Shown here: piece by piece, positions 9,660-18,228 of the stretch
Numbering within the stretch: the stretch's first letter is position 1
Layout of the letters: each line of letters opens with the position of its first letter
NCBI RefSeq assembly: GCF_007845645.1
Contig: NZ_VCQV01000004.1
Coordinates: 177,182 to 241,181, forward strand
Direction of reading: 5' to 3'
DNA: 64,000 bases
From: Leekyejoonella antrihumi
Lineage (GTDB): Bacteria; Actinomycetota; Actinomycetes; Actinomycetales; Dermatophilaceae
Made by a program: the position numbers and the translations under genes
The notes under the pieces: generated by a model
Databases searched by the model: none
What the model saw: only the letters and a program-made list of their open reading frames with translations
What the model was told of the DNA's origin: nothing

Positions 9660-10393
9660 ATGAGCCTCCCGCCGGTGATCTCCATGACGGTGCCGGTCAT
9701 GTAGGACGACAGGTCGCTGGCGAGGAAGAGCGCCACGGAGGCGACCTCGGAGGGTTCGCCGACCCGTCCCATGGGGATCTCGGCCATCTTCGCGTCCCAC
9801 GCCTTCTGCGGCATGGCTTCGGTCATGGCGGTGCGAATCAGCCCTGGTTGCACGGCATTCACGCGGACGCCCTTGAAGGCGACCTCCTTGGCGGCGGCCT
9901 TCGTCAGTCCGACGATGCCGGCCTTGGCGGCGGAGTAGTTGGTCTGGCCGATGAATCCGACCTTGCCGGAGATCGACGACACGTTGACGATCGCGCCGTG
10001 CCCCTGCTCGCGCATGATCGCGGCGGCGGTCCGGGTGCCGTTCCAGGTGCCGCGCAGATGCACCTGCATCACCACATCGAAGTCGTCGCCGGTCATCTTG
10101 CGCATGGTGGCGTCGCGGGTGATGCCCGCGTTGTTGACCATGACGTCCAGCGAGCCGTAGGCCGTGACCGCGGCCTGGCAGGCCGCCTCGACCTGTTCCA
10201 GGTCCCGCACGTCGCACGCGACGCCGGTGGCTTCGCCGTCCAGCTCGCTCGCGGCCTTGCTGGCGGCCTCCTGCTCGAGGTCGGCAATCACCACCTTCGC
10301 GCCATGCTCGACGAAGGTGTGTGCGATCGCCAGGCCGATGCCCTGGGCACCGCCGGTGATCAGCGCGACCTTGTCTTTCAGGAGACCGTCCAT
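9656..10393 (-). CDS. 3-oxoacyl-ACP/acetoacetyl-CoA reductase (SDR)
   Basis: A 245-aa classical SDR. The cofactor loop is GGAQGIG (residues 13-19), NNAG is present, and the catalytic triad is complete (Ser in NVSSISG, then YSAAK). The C-terminus [13 protein letters not shown] is typical of FabG/PhaB reductases, which reduce a 3-oxoacyl thioester with NAD(P)H. It is the first gene of a two-gene unit with the thiolase, overlapping it by four bases. That context favours a CoA-thioester substrate over an ACP substrate. Confidence 0.9.
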   Translation of the reverse strand: MDGLLKDKVALITGGAQGIGLAIAHTFVEHGAKVVIADLEQEAASKAASELDGEATGVACDVRDLEQVEAACQAAVTAYGSLDVMVNNAGITRDATMRKMTGDDFDVVMQVHLRGTWNGTRTAAAIMREQGHGAIVNVSSISGKVGFIGQTNYSAAKAGIVGLTKAAAKEVAFKGVRVNAVQPGLIRTAMTEAMPQKAWDAKMAEIPMGRVGEPSEVASVALFLASDLSSYMTGTVMEITGGRLM

Positions 10394-10479
10394 GGGTGAA
10401 CCTTTCCGCCGACGACGTTGTCGGTGTCCAGTGTCCCAGAGCCCACGCGAACGAGCGTCGGTGGTGCTGTCTGACGGGG

Positions 10480-11223
10480 TCAGCTGGCGGCGGTGTGCGC
10501 AGCCTGCTGGGCGACGTCGGCGCGCAGGGCGTCCAGGTTGTCGGCGGTGGCCAGCATCGCATCGACCACCGGGTCGCCAGACTGCATGATCGCCTGCAAC
10601 AGGTCGCAGCCCGCGAACCCGTGGCCGTCGCGCATTGCCAGACGGGCGTCCTGCATCACCTCGAACATCGCCGGGCTGAAGCGCCCGAACGGTCCGAAGC
10701 GGCGGCTCTGCGGACCACGACGTCCGCGTCCACCCCCACGGGGCCCGAACTCGGCCCAGTCCTCGGGGTCGAATCCGTGACGCTCGCCGCGCTCACCGTG
10801 CGGGCCGCCACGACCGTGCGGTCCATGACCCCGGGCGCGGCCGCGGCGACCGCGGCGCTCGCCCCATCCTTCGGTGAGGTCGTCGCCGAAGGCGGACTTG
10901 ACGGCGTCGCGCACCTTGTCCAGGTCGATGCCGATCGCCCGCAGTGCATCGCGATCGTCGTCAAGATTGCTTGACGCGTCGTCGCGACACTCTTGGGTCG
11001 TGCCGTCGGTGGGTTGCGCGGCGCGCGCGGCGAGGAGTGTCTCGCGCGCCTGGTCGAACTGCATACCGTGCGCGGTGAGCAGTCGGTATGCCGATCCCCG
11101 GACGTTGGTGAGCAGCCCCAGGAGGACGTGCTCGGGTCCGATGCTGTCGTGCTGCATCTCGCGGGACTCGCCCGAGGCTTGGATGATCGCTATCCGGATC
11201 TCTGAACTAATACGGTCGAACAT
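10480..11223 (-). CDS. Clp N-terminal-domain protein with basic Gly/Arg-rich linker
   Basis: A 247-aa soluble protein. The N-terminal part (residues 1-75, [16 protein letters not shown] ... [10 protein letters not shown]) is a Clp_N-type fold, the substrate/adaptor-binding domain of ClpA/ClpC. No AAA+ ATPase domain follows. A strongly basic segment rich in [19 protein letters not shown] (about 130-185) leads to a second Clp_N-like repeat ([19 protein letters not shown]). The protein could be a Clp adaptor or stress sensor; the basic linker could bind nucleic acid. It follows the small HTH gene by 32 bp, as in many actinobacteria where these two are paired. Confidence 0.8.
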   Translation of the reverse strand: MFDRISSEIRIAIIQASGESREMQHDSIGPEHVLLGLLTNVRGSAYRLLTAHGMQFDQARETLLAARAAQPTDGTTQECRDDASSNLDDDRDALRAIGIDLDKVRDAVKSAFGDDLTEGWGERRGRRGRARGHGPHGRGGPHGERGERHGFDPEDWAEFGPRGGGRGRRGPQSRRFGPFGRFSPAMFEVMQDARLAMRDGHGFAGCDLLQAIMQSGDPVVDAMLATADNLDALRADVAQQAAHTAAS

Positions 11224-11255
11224 GGTTGAACTCCTTGAAGGTTCATGGTCCGCGA

Positions 11256-11462
11256 TCAGTCGCGGGAGTGTTTCTGATGAACGGCCTGACGGCTGATGTG
11301 CAGCACGTCGGCGATGGCCTGCCAGCTCCAGCCTTGACTGCGGGCGTTGCGCACCTGCACGTCCTCGAGTCGGTCGGCGAGCACTCGCAGTGCCCGCACG
11401 GCTCCGAGGCCCTGTGCCGGGTTGCTGCTGGCGGCTGATGTGGCGATGTCGACGTCGTCCAT
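11256..11462 (-). CDS. small helix-turn-helix protein paired with the Clp_N protein
   Basis: A 68-aa protein, MDDVDIATSAASSN at the N-terminus. Its C-terminal half (NARSQGWSWQAIADVLHISRQAVHQKHSR) is a clear helix-turn-helix, so it is a DNA-binding protein of minimal size. ATG 11462 is preferred to an ATG four codons upstream because a -35/-10 pair places transcription start at or next to 11462, giving a leaderless mRNA. Two tandem dyads in that promoter make autoregulation likely. It is probably co-transcribed with the Clp_N gene. Confidence 0.8.
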   Translation of the reverse strand: MDDVDIATSAASSNPAQGLGAVRALRVLADRLEDVQVRNARSQGWSWQAIADVLHISRQAVHQKHSRD

Positions 11463-11465
11463 GTG

Positions 11466-11511
11466 TGTCAACATAACCTGACGCCCTATGCGGTGTCAAC
11501 ATTTCCTGACA
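11466..11511 (-). promoter_or_regulatory. promoter with two tandem TGTCA-N8-TGACA operators
   Basis: The sequence TGTCAACATAACCTGACG (11466-11483) is repeated as TGTCAACATTTCCTGACA (11494-11511), 28 bp apart. On the minus strand the second copy supplies a perfect -35 (TTGACA, 11499-11494), and TATGTT (11475-11470) is a -10 with 18-bp spacing. The start of transcription would fall at about 11462, the ATG of the HTH gene. Both dyads therefore sit on the core promoter, as expected for autorepression. Confidence 0.55.
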
Positions 11512-11585
11512 TGGGATTTGCGATGACGGGCCTCGCGCCGGATCCATGGCGGGCGTCGCTCAGACCCGACCAGTCCCTCTGGGGA

Positions 11586-13130
11586 TCAGCCGGTTTCGTC
11601 GTGGGTGATGCGACCGGCGAGGATGGTGGCTCCGACGGTGACCTGACGCAGGTGCACGGCGACCGCTCGCGCGTCACCGACGGCGGCCAGCGGGTCGTCG
11701 TCGAGCAGCGCGATGTCGCCGCGACTGCCGGGAACGATCGTCCGCTGCCCGTCGGTGCTCGCGGCTAGCGCATCGGCCGGCGAGATCGCCTCGTCCTGGT
11801 GCCACGCCGGCCGATCGTCCCCGCTGCGCCAGACGGCGGCTGCCATCGCGAGCCACGGGTCCAGTGCCGCGACCGGCGCGTCCGAACCCAGCGCGAGGGT
11901 CACCCCCGAACGCAGCATCGTGCCGATCATGAAGCACCGGTCGGTGCGGTCGGGCCAGCACTTGTCCGACGGGTCGCGGTCGTCCCAGACGTGCGCCGGT
12001 TGCACACTGGCGCGGATGCCGTGCCGCGCCATCCGCGTGATGTCCTCCCTGCGCATGAGCTGGGCATGCTCGATGGTGCCGCGCGCCCCGCTGTGCTCAT
12101 ACGCGTCCAGCCCGACCGCACCCGCGGCGTCGCCGATGGTGTGCAGCGCCACCTGGAGCCCGCACCGCGTCCCACGCCGCATCAGTCGGACCAGCTCGCC
12201 CGGCGACAGGTTCTGCTTCCCGTGCGGCTGCGGCAGGTCTGCGGCATCGGCATACGGGTCGCAGCAGTAGGCCGTGCGCGAGTTGAGAGAGCCGTCCGAG
12301 ATGATCTTGAGCGGGCCCATGGTCAGCAGCCCACCACCCTCGGGCAATGGGTCACCGGTCCGCAGACCGGCGGCGACAACGTCCTCCAACCCGTCCGAAT
12401 AGGTTGCGGGCCGCACCCGCAGCTGGTCGATACCGTTCGCGAATCGCTCTGGCCAGGCGAGGTACCCCGGGCCCCACTCCATGTCGGCAACGCCGACGAC
12501 ACCCTTGGCTGCGGCGTCCCGAACGGACTGCCGGTAGGCCCGATCAACACCCTCGGAGGCGCCCGGCAGCTCATCCAACCGGCCCATGAGCAAGAACCAC
12601 TCGTTCTCCTCGAGAACGGTGTCCCGGGGCTGTAGGCCGAGCATCCGCAGCGCCCGGGAGTTGAGCCAGCCGTTGTGGGCGTCACCACTGATCATGACGA
12701 CCGGATGATCGCCGCTGACAGCGTCCAGCTCGCGGACCGTGGGTGGCCGGTGCCAGGTGGCCGACCGATACCCGCACGCCTGCACGAGGCTGCCGTCCCG
12801 CGACGACGGCAGCCCGGCGATGTGGTTGGCAATCCTGGCGGTCACATCCTCCGGTGAGGCGGTGTCCGCGAGGTCGAGCCGCAGCCGAGTCTGCGCCCAG
12901 GTCGACATGTGCACGTGCTGGTCCCACAGGCCCGGGATCGCCCAGCGGCCACTCCCGTCGAGCACTGGCTCGCCGTGGTCGGTCAGCCGCTCGCCGATCT
13001 CGGTCACCACGCCGGCGGTTACGCGGACATCGATGGGTCCGGCCGGTGCGGCGGCGCCACCGATGGGCACGAGGCGCGTATGCCGGATCAGCAGCGACTC
13101 GGCGAAACGTCCGGGTGCAGTGGGGGACAT
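11586..13130 (-). CDS. amidohydrolase family protein (YtcJ-like)
   Basis: A 514-aa metal-dependent hydrolase of the amidohydrolase_3 group, which cleave amide-type bonds in varied small molecules; the substrate is unknown. Metal-ligand motifs are visible in order: HxH in DQHVHM (about residue 72), the Lys region LKIISDGS, His in VALHTIGD, His in GTIEHAQ, and Asp in LGSDAPV. The start ATG 13130 is supported by GGAGG ten bases upstream. No signal peptide is seen, so it is cytosolic. It is flanked by the unrelated S53 peptidase gene (terminator between them) and the small HTH gene. Confidence 0.85.
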   Translation of the reverse strand: MSPTAPGRFAESLLIRHTRLVPIGGAAAPAGPIDVRVTAGVVTEIGERLTDHGEPVLDGSGRWAIPGLWDQHVHMSTWAQTRLRLDLADTASPEDVTARIANHIAGLPSSRDGSLVQACGYRSATWHRPPTVRELDAVSGDHPVVMISGDAHNGWLNSRALRMLGLQPRDTVLEENEWFLLMGRLDELPGASEGVDRAYRQSVRDAAAKGVVGVADMEWGPGYLAWPERFANGIDQLRVRPATYSDGLEDVVAAGLRTGDPLPEGGGLLTMGPLKIISDGSLNSRTAYCCDPYADAADLPQPHGKQNLSPGELVRLMRRGTRCGLQVALHTIGDAAGAVGLDAYEHSGARGTIEHAQLMRREDITRMARHGIRASVQPAHVWDDRDPSDKCWPDRTDRCFMIGTMLRSGVTLALGSDAPVAALDPWLAMAAAVWRSGDDRPAWHQDEAISPADALAASTDGQRTIVPGSRGDIALLDDDPLAAVGDARAVAVHLRQVTVGATILAGRITHDETG

Positions 13131-13232
13131 GTCACCTCCGATGATGAGTGCTTGTGCTACCGCGACCCTATGCGGCGGCCGTCGTGCTGGACCGGGGGCG
13201 TGCCTCAGACAGGGCCAGGGGCGGCGCGCCGA

Positions 13233-13268
13233 CGAACCCGGGAGCGCAGGGCCACGCTCCTGGGTTCG
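13233..13268 (-). terminator. hairpin terminator after the S53 peptidase
   Basis: A 14-bp stem (13233-13246 with 13255-13268, one mismatch) and an 8-base loop lie on the minus-strand side just past the peptidase stop codon. Confidence 0.6.
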
Positions 13269-13277
13269 ACCGGTTGT

Positions 13278-13305
13278 GCTCAGCGCTCAGTGCTCAGTGC
13301 TCAGT
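13278..13305. repeat. four tandem 7-bp units at the peptidase stop codon
   Basis: GCTCAGC followed by three GCTCAGT units (13278-13305). The last unit contains the stop codon of the S53 peptidase. On the minus strand each CACTGAG-type unit carries a TGA, so gain or loss of a unit need not extend the protein. Confidence 0.7.
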
Positions 13306-15319
13306 GCCCGTGACCGTGCCCTTGCTGCCCAAGCTCCGAGGCGAACAGCGACAGGTTCGGTGTCCCGAGTCCGACCGCCGGGTTGTACAGGGTGTGCGGC
13401 GTGCCGGTGTAGAAGATGTTGTCGCTGCCGGTGCCGCTGGTGTTGATCGGCGTGACCGGCGAGTTCGACCCGCGGGCGAGGTGATACATCATCGGGTTCC
13501 ACAGGCCTACCCGGTGGCCGAGGGCTTGGTCGATCACCGCGGTGCTGCCGTTGAACTGCGGGGCCACGAAGCTCGTGCCACCCCAGCCGGACTGCAGCGC
13601 TGCCGACCCAGCGGGCACGGCGCTCGGCTCATAGAGCAGGTATCCGGTCTCCGGATCGGCGTTGGCGGACACGTCCGGCTCCGCTCGACCATTGCTGAAT
13701 CCGGTGGTCACCGACGGGTTCGGGTTGAACGACCACGTCGTGGGAGCGGTGATGCCCTGCACATTCTGGTATCCGGTCGGCGTGAGGTACTTCACCGCCG
13801 AGAACCTGTTGATGCCCGGAATCTGCTTCTGGTAGGACGGCATCCCCTCGAACGTGCTGTAGCCGCCACCGCCACCGACGACGTGAGACTCGGCTGCGGT
13901 CGCCAGCGGCACGTCGTCAAGCGTGGCGATCGGCTGCCAGAGGTAGTCCCAGCCCCAGGCCCGTTCGGCGGGAACCGACACCGGGACGGTGCCGCCCAGC
14001 TTTCCCGACCACGGGAGTGTCGTGCCTCCGGCGGAGGTCACATACGGACTGTCGGCCGGCGTGTCCACGGCGAGGTTCGTCGTGCCCAGGTCGGTGGATG
14101 CGGTGTAGGCACCTTCGTCTCCGGCGGACAGGAAGGTCGACTGGCCCTGCGCGCCGAGCTCGAGGTAGGCCTCGTCATACGCCGTCTGCAGCGCCGGGGT
14201 CTCCACACCGGACGCGATGGCGGCCTGCACGATGGTCTCCGACTCGCCCCAGCTGGACGACACCGAGCCCGCAACGTTCTGGCTGGCAGCGGTGAAGAAC
14301 GCGTCCGCCCAGCCCGCGTCGGTGTTCGGCGCCTGGTAGACGATCACATTGGCTCCTGGCGCCACGCCGCCCGACTGCTCGACGTCGAGGTCGGTCTCGC
14401 CGCTGCCCGCGGTATCGCTGGGAGCCCCGGGGCCGCCGTCGATGTTCTGGATCGACACGGTGCGACCCGTGCTGGGTACGTGAGCGTATTTCTTCCAGAA
14501 CGTCTCCGGCGCGCCCCGATCCAGTGCGGCGAGGGTGACGATCCCGATGGTCTGACCGCTGCCGTCGGCGCCCGACTTGTAGAGCTTGTTCATGCCGTAC
14601 TTGCCCGCATAGTCACTGGGCAGGTTGCAGCCGGCGACCGGCCCCGTGACCGGGCACGCCTGGGCGGATCCGCTCGCCTTCGCGGTGAGGCCTGGGCTGA
14701 CGTGCACGGACTGGCTGCTGAACGGACTGTAGTTGGACAGGCCGAGCACCGCGGTGACCATCCGCGCGACCGAGCGCGGAAGCATCGGCGACTTGTTGGG
14801 TGCGTGCACAGTCCGCGCGGGGCGCCGTTGATGGCCGTTCCGAGCGGCCTGGCCGGGCACGCGGTAGTTCTTCTGCGTGACCGACAGCGCCTTGTCGAAC
14901 TCACCGGCCGTGCCGGTGGCGGACACGTTCACCCCGTTGGCGTACACGGTGGTGGCGATGCCGAAGTGCTTCAGGTAGTCCGTCAGCTCCCTGATCGACT
15001 GCGGACTCTGGCCGTATCGGCGGGCGAACTGCTGAACCGACAGGTCATGGGTGACGCCGCTCTCGACCTGGTTTTCGAGCGAGGACATGCCGCGCTCCTT
15101 GAGCACGAACGAGACGGCCTCGGGTGTGTTCGGATCGGTGTTTCCGAAGACACTGCCGCCGGGCAGGCTGCTGGCGGTGACGCCGCCGGCGACGGCAACC
15201 AGACCGCCCGGCGACGCAACGGCCGCCGACCCGGCCGCGGCGGTGAGAGTGAGTCCGAGTCCGCCGGCGACGCCGAGCGCCGCCACCTTCCGCGCTCGAG
15301 ATGGGTTGCGACGTGTCAT
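13301..15319 (-). CDS. secreted S53 (sedolisin/kumamolisin-type) serine carboxyl peptidase
   Basis: A 672-aa exported protease, usually active at acidic pH. Residues 1-36 form a Sec signal (three Arg near the start, then VAALGVAGGLGLTLTAAAG, cleavage near AVA-S). An activation pro-domain with the usual LSVTQKNYRVPG-type stretch covers about 40-210. The catalytic domain shows the Glu/Asp pair in SGETDLDVE, the oxyanion region SSSWGESE, and the nucleophile in GWGGTSFVAPQF, where the usual SGTS is GGTS. A Ca-site-like GLGTPN is near the end. The protein ends in GHGHGH, an odd His tail that could bind metal. It is a single gene with its own terminator. Confidence 0.9.
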   Translation of the reverse strand: MTRRNPSRARKVAALGVAGGLGLTLTAAAGSAAVASPGGLVAVAGGVTASSLPGGSVFGNTDPNTPEAVSFVLKERGMSSLENQVESGVTHDLSVQQFARRYGQSPQSIRELTDYLKHFGIATTVYANGVNVSATGTAGEFDKALSVTQKNYRVPGQAARNGHQRRPARTVHAPNKSPMLPRSVARMVTAVLGLSNYSPFSSQSVHVSPGLTAKASGSAQACPVTGPVAGCNLPSDYAGKYGMNKLYKSGADGSGQTIGIVTLAALDRGAPETFWKKYAHVPSTGRTVSIQNIDGGPGAPSDTAGSGETDLDVEQSGGVAPGANVIVYQAPNTDAGWADAFFTAASQNVAGSVSSSWGESETIVQAAIASGVETPALQTAYDEAYLELGAQGQSTFLSAGDEGAYTASTDLGTTNLAVDTPADSPYVTSAGGTTLPWSGKLGGTVPVSVPAERAWGWDYLWQPIATLDDVPLATAAESHVVGGGGGYSTFEGMPSYQKQIPGINRFSAVKYLTPTGYQNVQGITAPTTWSFNPNPSVTTGFSNGRAEPDVSANADPETGYLLYEPSAVPAGSAALQSGWGGTSFVAPQFNGSTAVIDQALGHRVGLWNPMMYHLARGSNSPVTPINTSGTGSDNIFYTGTPHTLYNPAVGLGTPNLSLFASELGQQGHGHGH

Positions 15320-15455
15320 GAGTACCTGGTTTCTCCGGAGAAACCCGCGCGTGTGGCAACGGGGTAGAACAGCCGGAGCCTATTGGTGATGCGGTCCCGC
15401 AACTCAGGGAAACGCCGACATCCCAGGGAACGTTCAGGGTACTGCGGAGCGACTC

Positions 15456-15565
15456 TGTCTCAACACCGAAGGCGAGACCACGCTTCGCGGTGCCTCGCCT
15501 TCGGATCCATTGTCTCAACGTTGAGGGCGAGTCCCCGCTTCGCGGTGACTCGCCCTCAACTCCAT
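15456..15565 (-). terminator. two tandem 55-bp hairpin units downstream of tRNA-Arg
   Basis: Units 15456-15510 and 15511-15565 both begin TGTCTCAAC and end in CCAT; a third partial TGTCTCAAC begins at 15566. Each forms a stem: 11 bp at 15466-15476/15494-15504 and a perfect 12 bp at 15520-15531/15549-15560, both with a CGCTTCGCGG loop core. Arms differ but pairing is preserved by compensatory changes. They lie directly after the 3' end of tRNA-Arg (minus strand) and probably act as a double terminator. Confidence 0.65.
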
Positions 15566-15582
15566 TGTCTCAACACAATGTG

Positions 15583-15655
15583 TGCACCCGGAGAGATTCG
15601 AACTCCCAACCTTCTGATCCGTAGTCAGATGCTCTATCCGTTGAGCTACGGGTGC
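15583..15655 (-). tRNA. tRNA-Arg(ACG)
   Basis: A 73-nt cloverleaf on the minus strand. The acceptor stem GCACCCG pairs with CGGGTGC and the discriminator is A. The D-stem is GCTC/GAGC. The anticodon arm TCTGA-CTACGGA-TCAGA carries ACG, and the T-arm is GGGAG-TTCGAAT-CTCTC. The ACG (inosine-modified) anticodon reads CGU/CGC/CGA; its A34 is a substrate of TadA, also encoded in this window. CCA is not encoded. Confidence 0.97.
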
Positions 15656-15786
15656 GCGCTGCAATGTCGCAACGTCGAGATACTTTACCCACACCTGCCC
15701 CGAGACGCGAAATCGGGTCGCGCCCGAGGGGAGAGGCCGGTCGGCAGAGACGCGTGGCTGCCCGTTCAAGGAGGGCGCGGCATCGA

Positions 15787-16644
15787 TCAGGCGCCGAAGG
15801 GGCGGGTGGGCAGCCCGCCCACACCGGGCGTGCAACTGAATACCGCTCCCGCCAGAGGTTGCTCGCCATCCGGCACATTCTCTCGCGTCGTCGTGATGTA
15901 AAGGGTCCGTAGGTCCGACCCGCCGAAGGTGCACGCGGTCACGTTGGTGACCGGCAGCTCCACGACCTGGTCGAGACTGCCGTCCGGGGCATATCGGTGA
16001 ACGGCCGAACCGCCATAGAGCGCGATCCACACCCCACCCTGCTCGTCCATGCATAGCCCGTCCGGGTTGCCCGTCTCCTGCTTGGGCAGCTGCACAAAGG
16101 GGCGCCGGTTTGCCAGGCCGCCCTGCGGGGTCCAGTCGAACATCGCGATCTGGTGAGTCGGAGTGTCGTTGAAGTAGACGAGCGAACCGTCCGGCGACCA
16201 GGCGATCCCGTTGGAGATGGTCAGGTCCGTCAGCACCTGCGTGGTGACGCCCTCCGTGCTGTAGACGTACATCGACGCGCCACCCTGGTGCTGGTCGTAG
16301 GCCATCGTGCCGCAGTAGAAGTTGCCGAGTGGGTCGCAGCCGCCGTCGTTGAATCGCACGCTCGAGTCGGACCAGGTCTGCGGCAATGGCATGACGTCCG
16401 AGAGGTCCGGTCGTTCGGCGAGCGCGAATCCGCGCTCCACGCCGATGATTGCGCCGCCGCTGCCGCGTGGCCGAAGCGCCGCGGCGACCTTGCCGACGTG
16501 CACCCGATTGACGCCGCCGTCCTCGCGGGGCGAGAGCACGTCGCCGGCCATCATGTCGACATACTTCAGCCCACCCCACTCCGGCCACCAGCAGGGGCCC
16601 TCGGCATGGAAGGCATGGGGCTGGGCAATGGGTTCGGCGCGCAT
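15787..16644 (-). CDS. SMP-30/gluconolactonase/LRE family protein
   Basis: A 285-aa six-bladed beta-propeller, probably a metal-dependent sugar-lactone hydrolase in the cytosol. The conserved metal/active-site positions appear as Glu in HAEGPCWW (about residue 13), Asn in SNGIAWSPDG, and Asp in GNPDGLCMDEQGGVW. ATG 16644 is chosen because family members begin just before the AEGP motif. An IS4-family element is inserted 46 bp upstream. Without it, this gene would lie about 65 bp after def in the same direction, so the insertion has probably cut it from its promoter or operon. Confidence 0.85.
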   Translation of the reverse strand: MRAEPIAQPHAFHAEGPCWWPEWGGLKYVDMMAGDVLSPREDGGVNRVHVGKVAAALRPRGSGGAIIGVERGFALAERPDLSDVMPLPQTWSDSSVRFNDGGCDPLGNFYCGTMAYDQHQGGASMYVYSTEGVTTQVLTDLTISNGIAWSPDGSLVYFNDTPTHQIAMFDWTPQGGLANRRPFVQLPKQETGNPDGLCMDEQGGVWIALYGGSAVHRYAPDGSLDQVVELPVTNVTACTFGGSDLRTLYITTTRENVPDGEQPLAGAVFSCTPGVGGLPTRPFGA

Positions 16645-16689
16645 GTCCGCCACCTTAGGACCCATCGCTGTGGCAGGGAGACCTAGTGG

Positions 16690-18198
16690 CAATGCCGTTC
16701 GGTTAGCGCCGGTGCGGTGATGTCAAGCCCTTCGCGGCGTTGCGGCCGAACATTGTGACGCAGCCCTTGTAGGAATGGATCTGTCCGCCAAGACCGATCT
16801 ACCCCACAAGGGCTGCGATGTCTGATTCTGCCACCACTCCTGTTTCCCTGTCCTCGGGTGTCTACGAGCCGGGGCATCTGGGCGAACTGACCCAGGTCGT
16901 CCCACCGGAGATGGTCGATGCCGCACTGGAGGCCACCGGCGGCACGCAGCAACGGCTGCGCCGGTTGCCCTCGAGGGTGGTGGTGTACCTGCTGCTGGCC
17001 GGTGGCCTGTTCGCCGGTCAGGGGTGGCGGCAGGTGTGGTCTCGCCTGACCACGGGCCTGACGAGCCCGGTGGTTCGCCCGTCGGGGTCGGCGTTGACCG
17101 CGGCGATGCGCCGGGTCGGGCCCGGGCCGGTGCGGGAGCTGTTCGCTCTGCTGGCCGGACCCGCAGCAACTCGCGCCGAGCAGGCGGTCCGGTTCGCCGG
17201 GCGGCTCGTGGTCGCGATCGACGGCACCCAGATCGCGGTGCCGGACACCGACGCGAACCGGGCCCGTTTCCCCAAGTCGGCCGGTGGCCCGAACGGGGAG
17301 CCCGGGTACCCGATGATCCGGTTGCTGGCCCTGGTCGCCACCGGGACCAGGTCGATGATTGACGTGGCCTTTGGGACCGACCGGGTCGGGGAGCTGACCT
17401 ACGCCGCACAACTGACCCGCGCGCTGACGCGGGGGATGCTGCTGCTGGGCGACCGCAACTTCGCGGCCTACGCCTTCTTCACCCAGATCACCGACACCGG
17501 CGCGGACTTTTTGATCCGCGCCAAGACCGGGCACGGCGCGATGAAGCTGCCCGTGCGTCGGCGACTGTCGGACGGCTCCTACCTCGCAGATGCCCACGGG
17601 GCCCGGGTCCGCGTGATCGACGCGGAGGTCACGATCACCACCGAGGCCGACACCCGCACCGGGACCTACCGGTTGGTTACCACCCTGCTCGACCCAGACC
17701 ATGCCCCCGCCAGGCAGCTGGTCGAGCTGTACCACCACCGGTGGCAGATCGAGACCGCCTACTGCGAGCTCAAGTCAACGATCCTCGGTGGCCGGGTGCT
17801 GCGCGCCCGTCACCCGTCCGGCGTCGAGCAAGAAGTCTGGGCCCTGCTGGCCGCCTACCAAGTCCTGCGCACCGCGATGAGCGACGCGACCTTGTGCCAG
17901 CCCGACGTGGCTCCCGATCGGGCATCGTTCACCGTGGCGCTGCAGGCCGCACGCGACCAGATCATCCAGGCCGCGGGAACCATCGCCGGCACCGCGATCG
18001 ACCTCGTCGGCCGGATCGGGGCCGCGATCCTGGCCGACCTCCTGCCCGCCCGGCGGATCCGGACCCGGCCACGAGTGATCAAACGCGCGATCTCCAAGTA
18101 CCGCGCCAAAGGCCGCGACGTTGACCATCACACCTATATCGCGACACTCCACACCACAATCTTGACGCCAGAACCCGACGACTAACCGAACGGCATTG
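16690..18198 (+). mobile_element. complete IS4-family insertion sequence, 1509 bp
   Basis: Ends are perfect 17-bp inverted repeats CAATGCCGTTCGGTTAG (16690-16706) and its complement (18182-18198). They are flanked by an exact 10-bp target duplication GACCTAGTGG (16680-16689 and 18199-18208). A single DDE transposase fills it, and its TAA stop lies inside the right repeat. Intact repeats, duplication and reading frame indicate a recent, possibly active insertion. Confidence 0.97.
16818..18185 (+). CDS. IS4-family DDE transposase
   Basis: A 455-aa transposase. The catalytic acidic residues are visible: Asp in AIDGTQIAVPD, Asp in LLGDRNFAAY, and Glu in YHHRWQIETAYCELKS. The last is an exact Y-x2-R-x3-E-x6-K signature, the hallmark of the IS4 family. 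The N-terminal DUF4372-like region precedes the catalytic core. It starts at ATG 16818 (MSDSATTPVSLSSG), 112 bp inside the left end. Before it, a direct/inverted CAGCCCTTGT/ACAAGGGCTG pair (about 16752-16815) could form a hairpin that blocks read-through translation from flanking transcripts. Confidence 0.95.
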   Translation: MSDSATTPVSLSSGVYEPGHLGELTQVVPPEMVDAALEATGGTQQRLRRLPSRVVVYLLLAGGLFAGQGWRQVWSRLTTGLTSPVVRPSGSALTAAMRRVGPGPVRELFALLAGPAATRAEQAVRFAGRLVVAIDGTQIAVPDTDANRARFPKSAGGPNGEPGYPMIRLLALVATGTRSMIDVAFGTDRVGELTYAAQLTRALTRGMLLLGDRNFAAYAFFTQITDTGADFLIRAKTGHGAMKLPVRRRLSDGSYLADAHGARVRVIDAEVTITTEADTRTGTYRLVTTLLDPDHAPARQLVELYHHRWQIETAYCELKSTILGGRVLRARHPSGVEQEVWALLAAYQVLRTAMSDATLCQPDVAPDRASFTVALQAARDQIIQAAGTIAGTAIDLVGRIGAAILADLLPARRIRTRPRVIKRAISKYRAKGRDVDHHTYIATLHTTILTPEPDD

Positions 18199-18228
18199 GA
18201 CCTAGTGGGGCGACTTGTCGAGGGTGGC

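Noticed and set aside
9660..10562. N-terminal extension of the thiolase frame through the upstream reductase gene
   Set aside because: The extension lies entirely inside the reductase coding region in another frame; the thiolase starts at GTG 9659.
15456..15574. CRISPR array from the tandem 55-bp units
   Set aside because: Only two and a bit units, each a hairpin without unique spacers, and no cas gene nearby.
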